64,000 bases of DNA from Valencia hispanica (GCA_963556495.2 OY747705.1:31221298-31285297), one strand, 5' to 3'. Positions 23,017 through 35,150 are shown, numbered from the stretch's first letter. Made by a program: numbers and translations. The notes: generated by a model not told the origin, from the sequence alone.

Positions 23017-25117
23017 TATGTTGGTCATGCTCTTCCACTGTTAAGTAAACCTACCCAAGTTTTCTTCCTAGTTGCTTAAATCAATTTATTAAGGTCTTTT
23101 GAACCTCTTCAGTCTTCAATAAATGGTTAAAATTTTTAACAAACTGAGAAGCTATATTGGGATATTTTCATACCCATATGGTAAGAATAAAAAACATGCA
23201 GTATCTGACACCTTTTCAGCCAAGGAAACTCCAGCACTAAGTCAACGATTAAACATTGTCTGTGTGGTCCAGCTTTGTTGCCATGATTAGATTTTTTTTT
23301 TTTACCAAAACATTTTCAATTAACCTCCTTTTAACCAAGACCTTAATAAGACCTTACATCTGATTTTTGGAAAACCTTTGCCAAGACATGATGATGCAAC
23401 ATGATCCTTGCACCAAGCCAAAGGATGCAAAAGAAATATTTGTCGGAAAAACCTATAACTAAAAACCAGCTTCTTTTTAGCTAAAACCTAAGATAAGACA
23501 TTTAGTTAAGCCATTTTACCACCTGCCTGGCTGCAGAAAATTCCTGCCAGAGAGATAATGAGTGAAGGTTCATACACTTTGAGAAAACAGTCAGAACCGC
23601 TTATCGACACAGCTGTCAAAACAAAGACGCCCATTTCTCTGAAAGGATTAGAAACGTGTTGACAGTCGTATCAGCAAACACAATATAACTTGCTGGATGT
23701 GTCAGACACTTTAGATCTGCTCATTTAGCCCTTCCTAGACACAAAAATAATATTCATTCTTTTGATCTTACACAACAAATTGTTGTTATGAAAAAGTTTT
23801 AAATACAGCTATTCTTGTTAATTCAATAGCAACCAAAAAGAAGTGTATTGAGAACAGGGTTGGGAATATTTGAAAGATGAGAACTGCAGTAAAAGATGAT
23901 AACCAGAGAATAAAGAAACTAAATTAAAATAGATAACATCATTTGGCACATCCCATATGAAAATATTTTAATAATGCTGTCATTTGTTCTTTTGTTGCAC
24001 AGTATTGTCCATTCACATGGAAAAAGAGCAAAGGGTTGCAATTTAAGTTTTCAAAGTCACTCTGCCCAGTGCCGGTTGTGAGTAAAAGCACTGGTACACC
24101 AGAACAGATGCTCATTATAGTCATTTTCTGCTGCGTGGTTATACAAATCTAATACACTTCAAACAGTAACATATGCAGCATAATATTAACATACATATCT
24201 ATGGAGTATAAATGCATGTGTGAAGTGGATTTTTTTTCACACACAAAAAGACTGCTGAAATTATAGGACGTATCAGTGCCACCACTTGCTTGAATTTCAT
24301 GGTGGTTTCAGAGTTAGAAAAAAATCAGCTTCTCTTTTGTTGCTGGGGGATAAAGTCTTTTACTTTTGGGGACATCGGAAAATAAAGCCTGCAGGGAGAC
24401 TTCAATCGAGGGAAGTGTGCCCTCACCGCAGGCAGAAATAAACTCTGACACACTCTTCAGCAGCTTAGCTCCCCATGACTGTTTGTGACACATGGTGAAA
24501 GCTTTCGGATCGCTGGGCCGCCTCTTTGTCAAAATAAACACTGCAGGTGTCTTTTGCAACAAGCTAACAAGTAAAACAAATGGGACCAGTTCATAAATGT
24601 AAAAACATGATGCCGATTAATAGGACTATTAATGTTCTTGATTTGAATATAGAGTAAGCATTGTTTTTGTAGAATGTCTAATCTCACAGGGTGAAAATAA
24701 TTTAAAATCAACCTTTAGATCTTAAATCAAAATCTCACATTAATGCAAGTATATTAATTTCACAAAATAGGTTCTAGGTCATTGTTTCATTGTTGTGTTC
24801 ATGAAAAAAGATCAGTGGTTTATTTCCTATCCTTACCACTTTTTTAATTGTTAGTTACTTTCTGTAAAAGACAAAACATCTCTGTTACAGTAGCAGTGGC
24901 ACAATTTTCCCACAGAGTTACTGACACTATTTGATATTTGTCATAGGTTGTCTGGTCAGAAGACCAAATTAGATTTGGATGGATTTATCACTATGTACAA
25001 CCACAAAACACAGATTCCTACGGATTTTTCACAAAGGATTTTGTTAAAGATGGTCAGCAGTCGCACAGTGTGAACCCAGTTTTAGGCATCTGCGCAAACC
25101 ACAGCACAGCCTATTTT
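23017..25117. other. Low-copy or unassigned DNA
   Basis: No coding region, RNA gene or repeat family was recognised in these 2.1 kb. Confidence 0.45.
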
Positions 25118-25300
25118 CAGTTTGATCCACTTCAGTTTATTTATATAGCACCATTTAAAACATGACATCTCAAGGCACTTTGCACAAAATATTTTAATCC
25201 AATCATTCATACACAGAGCTCTCAAGTTTAATGAAAGGTTAAGAGGGAGGATTTATGGGGTTGAAGGAACAACAGATTCTCTAAGTTTTGGCTGCTCTGG
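25118..25300 (-). mobile_element. L2 LINE 3'-end remnant
   Basis: The plus-strand CTTCAGTTTATTTATATAGC and CATGACATCTCAAGGCACTT match the reverse complement of the L2 3' end seen at 58190-58235. Only the tail of the element is present. Confidence 0.65.
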
Positions 25301-25629
25301 CCCCTCAAACTCATTCTGTTCTCCTAACTGTATCAAGACAAACATCTAATTTTACATCCTCCTTCCTACAAATAACCAATAGAAATTATGATAAAGGGTT
25401 AATCTTATAATGGACAGATTTTAATAAACACAAAAAATATTTCTATTTTTAAATCATATAAACAAAAATACTTTTGTTGGACCCAAATGGGCCCTTTAAA
25501 CAGCAGTACTCAGTTTTTCAGTGCGTTTCAGTGCAGTGTGTGAATTTCAGGTGTTTGGTGTTTTGTGCTGTATGTGTTCGTAGAAACACTGAGATGCTTT
25601 GATGACAGGCACAGGTAACTCAATGTCTG
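25301..25629. other. Unassigned sequence
   Basis: I see nothing recognisable here beyond possible continuation of the L2 tail. Confidence 0.35.
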
Positions 25630-26280
25630 CCTTTTTTTTTTTTTTTTACTGTCATGATTGAGGACAACGTTCCATCCAGGGCCAAGGAGTTCCTTGTTTT
25701 AGTCTTGTTTAATCCAACCATGGAGAAAACGCTCCCTGCATCTGCATTTGATTGTGGAACAACAATAACTATCTTCACAACCTTGGATAGCCTTCCAAAC
25801 CTCAGCAAACCTTTCAAAGCAATGAACCAAGAAGGTGTAATTACCCTCCTAAATGTTATAATTTTCAAGTTGATGGTGTCAGTGAGTATGTAGAAACTGT
25901 ATCTTCCTCTGTTCTTCATTGATGAAAGGTTTCCCCAGAAAGCTTCCAAGTCAAAAGAGGTTGGGTCCTGAAGCAGGGGGATGTCTATGAATTTGTACTG
26001 CAGGAACTCCTCACTAAGATGGTCATTTTCTTTGGTTCTATGAAATGGAAGAAGTTCAGGATATCTAAAATAAGAACACAAAACAAACTTATAAACATGG
26101 ATAAGATGAGAAAAGGCTTCACACTGTTATGAATATATTTAAGTCTTACCTTTCCTTGAATTAAAACACATCTTCCACTCACACTCTGTCCTTTGCCATC
26201 AGAAATTGGCCCTCCAACTATCAAATTATAGCCAACAATATTTTTTTTCAAAATAGACCTGTTTGTGAAGGAAAACACAG
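25630..26280 (-). pseudogene. hAT transposase C-terminal region, intron-containing remnant
   Basis: Minus-strand translation of 26060-25650 ends in a hAT dimerisation domain (VVIVVPQSNADAGSVFSMVGL, then KTRNSLALDGTLSSIMTV). The Glu usually found in the EVFS/ERVFS motif is replaced (GSVFS). Upstream, a donor-like AAAG/GTAAGA near 26150 and an acceptor-like TTATTTTAG near 26062 bound a possible 88-bp intron. Right after TVK lies a run of 18 A (sense strand). The N-terminal and DDE parts are absent. It is a relic rather than a functional gene. Confidence 0.6.
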
Positions 26281-27715
26281 TCCTGATTTTGAAGTTACAT
26301 AAAATCGTTTTTAATTATTTATTTTTCCCAACTGTCTTTGTTTCAGATCCCCTCTCGCCCCCCGTACCCAAACACAGAAGTGGTTTGGTGACAAAGAAAA
26401 CTTCTGACCTATAGTTAATTAGACTGTACAAACTACTCATTCCGCTACAGGCTGGGAGTGAAAAATAATGCAGCCTCAGGCTGTCCCTCCACTCTGGATC
26501 AGGCAGTCTCCATCCATTTCATATAGAGAAACGACTGTCACCTGAGGAGCACACCTAAAAGTGCAGGTACAGCCTACTTTCGGTTTGCTCTCCAGTCCTG
26601 TCACCTAGTGTGTCCTCACAGCAGCACAGCGGATCTGGGCTGAAGGTGAGCGACCGTGAGTGAAATGAAGTCACTCCTGTCTGCTAAAGGAAGGTTGGGC
26701 CCATAGCCTTTGGAGCAGCTCACATCTAAAAATGTCACATAAGCTGTAGCCAAAAATAGCCTACTGAACAAAAAATTTGGACTGCAGCATGTATGGAAAG
26801 CTAGACATTTCACAATTTGATAAATCAAAATGTCCAAAAATGTATATTAATGTGAAGACTTTAATCAAACTTGAAATGGATTTGTCAAGTGAATTTATCT
26901 ATGATTATCCTTATAAATAAATACATATATTTTGTTATATTTAAATTATTTGAAATTGTATTAATATTTTTACCTCATGGTTATGTGCTGAATATATCAC
27001 AAATGTATTTTATCTCTACACTTTAAAAATCTAAATCTCTCAGAGGTGCTAACATTACTATAGAAAAGTAGAGTTTTCCCTTCTGAGCTGTTTTGATCTT
27101 TAAACCTGTCCTTAGTTGAGTTGCTGTGTAGGTTAACCAGTCAGATATCAGGGTTTATTTAGTGAGACACAGCTGCAAGTTAAATCATTTCATAACATCC
27201 TTTATAACACTTGTTTATTCAGCTACCAGCTCTCCTATATTTTCAATGTCTACAGGCTCAGATCAATAAAGCCAAGCAGCAGTGTCGCAACAGCAACATT
27301 GAACCCCCATCAGATAAAAAAATAGGCTGCTTTGTCCTTATCTGATGACGATGAGATTATGTTGCGATTCCCTATTAGACCCTTGATGAATATGGGTTGT
27401 TGTTTTTGGGATGGTATAGTTTAAATTATGTCCTTGTAAGGTGTTTTAAATTCTTGCTCTATATGCCCCTTTTTAACTGCACCTGCCCCTCTGAAAAGTC
27501 TCTGAACAGCCCTGAGGTACAGGAATAATTGCTGGAATCACCAGTGGAACTTCCAAAATGCATAAATTAAACATATGCATTAGACCCAAAACGCTGAAGC
27601 TTTTGAAATGAACCTGGCTTCAGTGTGACAAAAATGTTTACTTTATAGAAATGTACTTATGTTTATTTGCGGACATGCGAAGTTCACTGCTAGCTGTGGC
27701 TACCGTTCGGGGACT
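26281..27715. other. Low-copy or unassigned DNA
   Basis: No gene or repeat was recognised. Short open frames on the minus strand have no domain. Confidence 0.45.
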
Positions 27716-27721
27716 TTTAGC

Positions 27722-28192
27722 AGTGTCACTGCACGATCTGTTCAGGGAGCCCATCTGCGAATGCACGCAAGGAACTACTTCCGGGTAGATTTCTTTTGTT
27801 GTTGTTTTTTTATTTTTTTTTATTTGTTAATTTACAGATCAAGGCCATTTACACTTTACAACATAAATGTACTTGCTGCATTCGTAATCTTAATCCGGTC
27901 ATCTCCTGGAGACTGATCACATGACCGGCTTTCCTATAAATAATTGCTCTAAATGACTCCAGAGGTTTTTGCTATATGTGCAGCGGTAAAACAGATGAAT
28001 GATAGTTTCTGGTTCTATATGACAAAAGTCACAGTTGAAGTCAATGTTTAATTTAAAGAGCGCAAATCCATCCATCTTGTAGCGTCTCGAGAACTAACCC
28101 CCCCCCCCCCCCCCCCGGAAGTAGTTCCTTGCGCATATGCGCAGATGGGCTCATGGTACAGATCATGCTTCCTGAACAGATCGTGCAGTGAC
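27722..28192. repeat. Inverted-repeat element with 65-80-bp arms
   Basis: The left arm (27722-27786) and the reverse complement of the right arm (28117-28192) share GTCACTGCACGATCTGTTCA, GAGCCCATCTGCG and GCAAGGAACTACTTCCGG. The right arm has an extra 18 bp. The spacer is about 330 bp and ends in a run of about 19 C (28098-28116). No coding sequence is visible. The arms may be the ends of a non-autonomous DNA transposon, but no target duplication is obvious. Confidence 0.65.
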
Positions 28193-28479
28193 AAGCAGAA
28201 TGCAAATCGAGCCAGACAGGAAGTGAGACTGGGGCTAGTGAAATGAGTACTGTATATTTCAAAATAAAACCTGTATTGCATTTTTTTCATTTTTATTTTT
28301 ATTTTTAATGACAGGGATATCAGTTCACAGTGTATGATAGTCAACGCTATTTTTACAAGTATATCTATAAACGTGTCATGTTAGTGTGAATGGCAGTCCG
28401 TACGGAAACCGCATCCGCTCAGCACTCGGTATGAATGAGGAACTGAGCTCGCAACAGACAGTGTAGTGAACAGAACAAA

Positions 28480-29480
28480 ACCCAGGAGATTGCATCAACT
28501 CATTGACTCCTCCTGGACGAGAATGTAGTAATAGTTGCCTGTGTTGTGTCATTGCCTTTGCAGCAATCCCTCATACTTAGCATGCATGCAGCGTCAGTGG
28601 AGAGGAAAAATTCCCCTTTAACAGGAAGAAACCTCCAGCAGAACCTGGGTCAGCATGAGCTGTTTGAGAGGATGGAGCATACACACAAAAAGAAACAGAA
28701 GAACAGATGTAAGAGTAGCTTTTATGTTAAAAGTTAATAGCAGGAGAGGGAGAACATTTAGTTGATGGCAGCAGTATCTCAGCTGATGCCCCCCTCCAGG
28801 AAGGTATCACAGCTAAACAGAACGCCAGACCAGATGTAGCTTCTATGAATAGAAAAAAAACCTGAGAAAACAGCTGAAACTAGAAAAGCACTCGGAGAGC
28901 GCAGACCTCCGCCAAGGCAGCTCGGTCTAATTGTGGTGTGATTCTAACTTTTTCATATTTTTCATTTCAGATTCCACAATGTCTTGGCTATATTTTGGTG
29001 TTTGTTGCATACCTTAATTTGTTCTCTTGCAGTTATCAAATCTCCAAATGTCCCCAATTATTTCTTGTTTTGGATCACAGTATCCAGAATTTTGGCAGGA
29101 TCCAGATCAATGTTTGATATGTTGTAGAATCTGTTTGGCAGTTATCCTGTTTTTTTTTTTACTAAGCACCCATGCTATTTATTGTGGAGCTAATCTATTC
29201 TAATCACTTGTTCGTGGTCGCATTGCAGATATTTTCTGAAAATTTAATCAAAATCCACAGACAACTTTTTGAGTTATATTGCTAACTGACAACAGGCAAA
29301 CAAACAAATCCTTGCGAAAACATAACCTTCTTGGTGGAGGTAATAACAACAAATAATGCAATTGGAGAGTAGTAGAAGAAGGAAGTAGCAGAGTGAGGAA
29401 AAGTGGTCAGTTTGTCATCCAGCAGCCTTAGCCTATAGCAGCATAACTACAGAAACAGCTCAGGATAACCTAAACCCTCT
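28480..29480 (-). mobile_element. L2 LINE 3' UTR remnant, split by a nested insertion
   Basis: The parts 28480-28861 and 29346-29480 match, in reverse complement and in the right order, the L2 3' UTR at 57545-58110. Examples are GGAGAGGAAAAATTCCCCTT and AACAGGAAGAAACCTCCAGC, and on the far side GGAGAGTAGTAGAAGAAGG. The 28862-29345 segment interrupts them. Confidence 0.75.
28862..29345. mobile_element. Short interspersed element with GACCTCCGCCAAGG ends, copy 1
   Basis: It starts TAGAAAAGCACTCGG...GACCTCCGCCAAGG and ends CCTTCTTGGTGGAGG, so the ends are inverted versions of each other. It is similar over its length to 31257-31945 (for example TTGCAGTTATCAAA and ATTTTGGCAGGATC). It is non-coding, inserted into an L2 3' UTR, and probably a non-autonomous DNA transposon. 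Confidence 0.65.
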
Positions 29481-29519
29481 CAAATGAGGCATGAGAGAGT
29501 TAAAGCAATACCAAATTTA

Positions 29520-29730
29520 TTTGCATATTTAGTCATTTCCTGAAGCTTCATGGTGGCACACTTGTTAGCACCATTGCCTTGCTCCAAGAACGTTTCAAAT
29601 TTGAATACAACCAGGATCTATTTGTTTGCATGATCCCTCCATGCACATTTTTTTCCCACATACTCGAGTTTCCTACCACGTGGTTAAGTTATTTGACATT
29701 TCTAAATTGCCTTTATTGTATCCATAAATA
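29520..29730 (+). repeat. Decayed HE1/DANA-like SINE
   Basis: GGTGGCACACTTGTTAGCAC and TTGCCTTGCTCCAAGAACG resemble the tRNA-derived head. CCATGCACATTTTTTTCCCAC and TTTCCTACCACGTGG resemble the body of teleost HE1/DANA SINEs. The similarity is loose and there are no intact A and B boxes. Confidence 0.45.
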
Positions 29731-31256
29731 TTTGTTTGCCCTGTATGCCATCAGGGCATTTCTGCAAGGGTTTGCATGGCTTCCTTTCACATTTTTGGCT
29801 TCCCAGGTATATCTTCCTGCCACAATTCAAAATCATACCCTGTCTCTTGCCGATTGATCACTGGATATAAGCAAAGTTTTTTGCCAGACAATTTTTACTT
29901 ATGTCAGTAACGTCCGTAATGTTTCACACAACCACTTGTCAACCATTACTAATTGCAATTAAATGACCAGAGTCTGATACGCCTACCTTTGTTGACATTC
30001 AAATCCTATTGATGTATTTTTCTTTGTTTGTTTCCCCTAAGATCACCCTGGGTTGGTAGTTTGCTCCTGTTTCATGTTCTGTATCATTGTTGTACCATTG
30101 TTGTACCAAGTTAGTTTGTTTCTCAGTTAGCTTTGCCACCTATTCTTTCTCTCCACCTGGTTTGAATTTGCTGATTGTACCACATGTGGAGTGTCAATAA
30201 TATTTCCTCTGCATCACTGCTCCCTTTTTTGTACTCTGTCAAACTGAATCCTGAAATTTCTCAGTCTCTGAAAAATTTGGAACTCAACTTAATGCTAGTT
30301 AAAATATTTGTATTAACAATAAGTTAATTGCTGTTTGCTTACTTCCCTTTGAGTCTTCTCTCCCACCATTTACAATAAACATGTCCACAGTGGTTTACTA
30401 CTTATACAGTAAAAGCAGAAAATAAAAAGAATATCACCTTGACACACAACATAAGTTTTTTGTTAATTAACTCACAACATAATCTATGAAATCATTAAAT
30501 TTCTTAAACCTGTTTATTCTTGTGGTAAAAAAAAAAATCCTAAAAAGCATAAGGGGTGACCATTATCATGAGCTGACTTCAAGGGTTTTGAAAAAGCTCA
30601 GCAGCGCTCGTAAACATAAACATATCAATATCCTTTGGGGGGAGATGAATATCGATATGCTCACAAGGTGAAGTATCTGTTCAGCATTGAAATGCTGGTA
30701 AGAGACAAGCCTCTGAAGACCTGTAAACAGTTTGAGTGATCACGGTGTATTGCAGATAACGCTGTGTCAGCTGTCATAAAGATGTGTTGAAGTGATTGTT
30801 GGTGGGGAGAAATATGCCAGCTGGAGCACACAGCTGCATTAGAAACAGAATTCACCCATCCCAACCTCTATTATGTACAACATTATCTGGTTTCATGTAA
30901 GTAGATGTTGCATGATTTATCAAAGCAAAATTCAAAACTTATGCTATAGGATTCTCTAAACAATATTAAAGGAATTTACTATTTCTAAAATAACAGGGAG
31001 AATGTCTCCTGACACCAACTGGAGAACATTGTAGGGAGAATATTACAAACCTGACATATGAAGAGGAGACGGAAAGATATGAAGGAGAGAGAAAAACAGA
31101 TAAACAAGGGAAATTAAAACTATTTCAATAGAAACAGTGCATACAGAGATAATTAAAAGTTTTTGTCTCCTTACAGTTCTTTTGTTTTTGCTGTTTTGTT
31201 CTACTTTAATGCTTCAATCAAACATTTCTAATGGTATACAAAGAAAACAAGAGTAA
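29731..31256. other. Low-copy or unassigned DNA
   Basis: No gene or repeat family was recognised. Confidence 0.45.
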
Positions 31257-31945
31257 ACTAGAAAAGCAATCAGAGCGTGGACCTCCGACAAGGCAGCTCA
31301 GGCCCCCAGAATATTATGATCTAATTCTAACTTTCCTAGACTCCTTTACCATGAAAACGTACCTTTAGCAGCTGGATTCACACTGTTATTATTATCACTT
31401 TTTTGGTAATGGCAGTTTTCTTCTGGATCTAGCTCCATATCTTTTGAAGATACATTAAATCCATTAACACACTATAGATTCCAAAATGTCTTTGCTATAT
31501 TCTGGTGTGTGTTGCTTGTCTATACCTTAATTTGTTCACTTGCAGTTATCAAAACTCCCAAGGTCCCCTATTTTTTCTTGTTCTGGATCACAGTTTCCGT
31601 GAATTTTGGCAGGATCCGGATCAATCTTTGATATGTTGAAGAATCTGTTGAGAAGTTATCCTTTTTTTTTACTGAGCACTCTCACTATTTATTGTGGAGC
31701 TACATGCACATATGGTGAAAACAGCCCTATCACCCAATGATAAAGAATCCTTTAAATGATTCCTGTATCCAAATGATGATCTAGACCACCCCCAAATTCT
31801 AATCACTTTTTTCCTGATTCCATTGCAGACATTTCCTAAAATTTCATCAAAATTCACCAACAACTTTTTGAGTTATGTTGCCAACTAAAACAGGCAAACA
31901 AACAAACCCTGGTGAAAAGATAACCTTCGTGGCATATGTAAAAAT
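31257..31945. mobile_element. Short interspersed element with GACCTCCG ends, copy 2
   Basis: It is a diverged second copy of the 28862-29345 family in the same orientation. It starts CTAGAAAAGCAATCAGAGCG and GACCTCCGACAAGG and ends in TAACCTTCGTGGCA. The internal part matches copy 1 at several places. It contains extra internal sequence relative to copy 1. Confidence 0.6.
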
Positions 31946-31957
31946 AATAAACTCTAA

Positions 31958-32555
31958 TGGTGCGTTCACACCGGTCAGCGCGTCCAGGCAACAGGGCAGC
32001 TAGATTACCTGCAAGTCTATGGTACCTACGCATCAAGTGGGCATCAAGATGCCCCGCAGTAAGCCGCGCGCATCAGCACAACTGGCATCAGCACCAGGAC
32101 CATCAGAGCAGCTGCTGCGTGAAGTTGGGAAAACGGAATTTTGGGGCCGCAAACGCGGGGCACCAACCAATTATAGGGACTCTTTGTACTGACGTGGATG
32201 GCAAGTCATTCATTCAAAATGGAGGATCAACTAATTGTCGCTGTCTGTAATTTTTGTGAATTTTATGACCCGTCTTTGTCTTTTTACAATGACAGGAAGA
32301 GATTGGATTTATTTGGAGGAAGATATCAGAGGATATTGGAGTGCCAGATAAGCAGTTAAATATTTTCTTTTAACTTTCTTGTTATGTTAGTTAATGCTAG
32401 CCAAACCCGGTTAGGGCAACTACCGGACGTGACGTGCTGATGCGCCAAAGCGGACTACAAAGTGTAAAAGCAGCTGGGTTTCAATTTTATAGCGTCAACT
32501 TTCGTCCGTTTGAGCGATTTGACGCGTGTACACGCTGACCGGTGTGAACGTGTCA
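31958..32555. mobile_element. Non-autonomous TIR transposon, 598 bp, TSD TAA (PIF/Harbinger-like)
   Basis: The left end TGGTGCGTTCACACCGGTCA and the reverse complement of the right end (TGACACGTTCACACCGGTCA) form TIRs of about 24 bp. TAA occurs immediately outside both ends (31955-31957 and 32556-32558). It encodes no transposase. Both the TIR type (GTGTGAACG) and the TSD fit PIF/Harbinger MITEs. Confidence 0.75.
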
Positions 32556-32561
32556 TAAACT

Positions 32562-32880
32562 AGTGGTTCCCAACCTGGGGTCCCTAGAGATCACAGGGGG
32601 TCTGCAGAATCTTGTCTGTGCTGAGGCTGTGAGGTTACCAAAATCATACTTGTAAATACTACATTTATATAATCCAAAAGACAAAAAGAAAATTGTCTAA
32701 ATGATCTTGAGTGTAAAACAATCAGATTAAAAACAAAAACCTACAACTGGTGTTTAATTTTTGCAAACAATAGTTTGTCATTAATCACCTTTAATGGGTG
32801 TATCCAGGTAGGAGTTGGGGTCCCGGCTTCTCTTGAACATAAGAAACGGGGTCCTCAAGGAAAAAAGGTTGGTAACCACT
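32562..32880. mobile_element. hAT-type MITE
   Basis: AGTGGTTCCCAACCTGGGGT at the left and the reverse complement of AGGTTGGTAACCACT at the right form the typical hAT (Charlie-like) terminal pattern. About 300 bp of non-coding sequence lies between. An 8-bp duplication is not evident. Confidence 0.65.
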
Positions 32881-32889
32881 GCTTTAAGC

Positions 32890-33370
32890 TATCTTGATGA
32901 TGCCCAAGACTTCTGGGAGAAAATTCCATGAACTGACAAGACAGAAATGTAGAACTTTTTGGAAGGTATGCAACTTTTCATATCTGTCATACAACTAACA
33001 CCACTTCAGAAAGTTAACATCGTACCGACAGTCAAAACATTGTGGTGGTAGTGTGGTGGTCTGGGGCTGCTTTGCTGCTTCAGGACCTAGGCTACTGTCG
33101 AAAAACTGATATCATAATTTCTGCTGTCTAGCAGATAACCCTCAAAGAGAATGACAAATGTTTACTTGAGATATGCAACCTGATAATGATCCAAAGCAAA
33201 CGATAGCACTAACTTTGAATGGCTCAAAAAAAGTTTTTAAGAATCCCGACTTGAACCTTATTGAGTTCCTGTGACTGACTTTAAACAGGCTATTCATGCA
33301 TAAAATAACTCAAATGTGGGTGAATTACAACAGTTCTGCAATAAATGGTGGACCAACATTCCTATACAGT
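32890..33370 (+). pseudogene. Tc1-like transposase remnant, catalytic half
   Basis: It follows the nucleotide order of the C-terminal half of a Tc1-like transposase gene: CATTGTGGTGGTAGTGTGGT and CTGGGGCTGCTTTGCTGCTT, then a decayed DDE region with CCCGACTTGAACCTTATTGA (the NPIE block) and CAAATGTGGGTGAATTACAA. There are many indels and no open frame. Similarity stops near 33375 and resumes at 34960, so about 1.6 kb has been inserted. Confidence 0.7.
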
Positions 33371-33374
33371 CACT

Positions 33375-34955
33375 CAAAAGCAGTGAAGTGCAGTGAGGTT
33401 CATGACTGGAGAGGCACTGACTCTGGAATCTGATATATTAAACCCAAACTAGAAGCTTCAAATTTAGCTTTTTAATTAACTGGAACATTTTATTGTTTTA
33501 ACAACTTTTAATGTGCTTTAATAAATAAATTCCATTCTATTTAACAACATGATAGCAAGATAAATAATATATTTAATATTCTTTTTGAATTATTATTTAT
33601 TTTTGGCTAATCATTAAAAAAAAAAAATACCATGTATGTTCTTACCTTTGCTTGTATATGAAGTGCATGCACCTATCCTGCTCCACAAATATCTCCATCA
33701 CTGTCATGTAAAAGTCATCTTGGTTTGCCTTCATTTTTTAAAAATCCGTCTGCTTCACTCGAGACGATCCATAAGGAGGAACGTTGTCCTGGATTGCTTC
33801 TTACGACTGCATTTTTCCCACTGTTTACAGTATTTTTAATGCGTAGAAGAAGAGCGCCCTTTTCCAATTGAACCTATTGGGCTGAGCACTGCCCCTTGGC
33901 TTTTTTCTGCACTATAGAACTTTTGAGCGGCGACCCGCCACTGGAAGTGTTCTGCTTTACGGCAGAGTCATAAGGCCTCGCTGTTTAGACTGTAGAGATG
34001 GCTGATCCACCAAAGAGACCGAGAAATCCCATATCAGAAGAAGCTAGAAAAAGAGAACATGATAGAGAGAGAGCAAAGACCAGAGTAAATATTGGGCCGG
34101 CTTTTCCTCGTTGGAGAGTTCTTTTGGAACGAATGTCATGTACTACGGACGCCGAGTTAGCCGTGCTGCTAATGGATAGGCAAGTAATCAGTGATTTCAC
34201 TGGGGTTATAGTGTTTGGTCCGGCATGATGATGTTATACAGTCCTGAGAAAGCTATTTATTCAATATGTGGAGGTGGATGAACATACATTGCATGGTATG
34301 TCTTACAGAAGTAATGTGAATTACACAACCGAGTCGATCTCCGTTAGCCATCTAGAGGCTAATGTGATGCTAACGTGTAAGACTCGGTTCTGTAGATAAA
34401 GCTGCAAACTCCGGCGTAGTCGCTGTATTTCAGTATATAAGTCAAACTTTTTTCTTTTGGTTTTGTTAAGCTAGTGATTTATATTTTTTTGTTTGATTTT
34501 TTCCTAAAAACACCTAAAGATGTAGACTGATTCTAGTGTCGGGAGGTGTTTGCTAAATAGCGCTTAGACGTTCTCTGTATCTAATCCCACTATTTTTCCA
34601 ATTACCCCGACCTCCCCCACAAACCGAATACATAGCTGTGAGGTCTTTACTCTAAATTATCCCGATTGTTACAGTTGAATTGCGAATTGCGAACTGAAAC
34701 TGTGCTTGTTTGTTGTTTGGGCAAGCGATTTGGAAAGCAGCCACTGAAACATGCCTCTTATCGACAGAGAGATTTGATTTTACGACAGTGATGTTGCGCG
34801 GCAAGCCTGAAGAGGGCAACAGAGAGCAAATATCATGAAAGTTGCGGAGTATGGCTTTAAGACCAATCAGAAAGAATAAATAAATAATAAATATGTCACA
34901 CAACCTCACTCAGGACTTCACACCGCAGGAAATGCGTAAATTAATTATTATATTG
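33375..34955 (+). mobile_element. Unidentified element inserted in the Tc1 remnant
   Basis: The flanks are adjacent parts of one Tc1-like gene, so this segment arrived later. It contains one open frame (33998-34228). Its right part holds sequence such as GCAAATATCATGAAAGTTGCGGAG. The exact ends were not determined and no TIR was recognised. Confidence 0.5.
33998..34228 (+). CDS. Short basic protein, transposon-associated first exon (MADPPKRPR type)
   Basis: 76 residues with a very basic N-terminal helix (SEEARKREHDRERAKTRVNI) followed by a segment AFPRWRVLLERMSCTTDAELAVLLMDRQ. Similar N-termini occur in many teleost predicted proteins linked to DNA transposons, where they form a first exon. 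The domain has no firm function that I know of. It may be a decayed exon, since the last ~10 residues look like intronic read-through. Confidence 0.4.
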   Translation: MADPPKRPRNPISEEARKREHDRERAKTRVNIGPAFPRWRVLLERMSCTTDAELAVLLMDRQVISDFTGVIVFGPA

Positions 34956-35150
34956 TAAAAATTCAGTGATTGCCTGATGCACTTCACCATTTATAACAAA
35001 CATATGATGGCAGTTGTTGCCATCAAGGGTTGCACAACAGGTATTAATTTTGGTGAGTTGTCTGTTTGTATGGTCCCTCTATGCATGTTTTTTCCTCACA
35101 TACTCCTGTTTCCTACCAAGTGGTTAAGTTACTTGGCCTTTCTAGTTTCA
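34956..35150 (+). repeat. Tc1 3' remnant (to 35065) and SINE-like remnant (35065-35145)
   Basis: ATGATGGCAGTTGTTGCCAT at about 35003 corresponds to the last codons of a Tc1-like transposase and continues the copy at 32890-33370. CCCTCTATGCATGTTTTTTCC and TTTCCTACCAAGTGGTTAAG repeat the SINE-like motif seen at 29630-29690. Confidence 0.5.

Noticed and set aside
30460..30680. Possible small gene (30486-30671)
   Set aside because: The 61-codon frame has no recognisable feature and begins in A/T-rich DNA.
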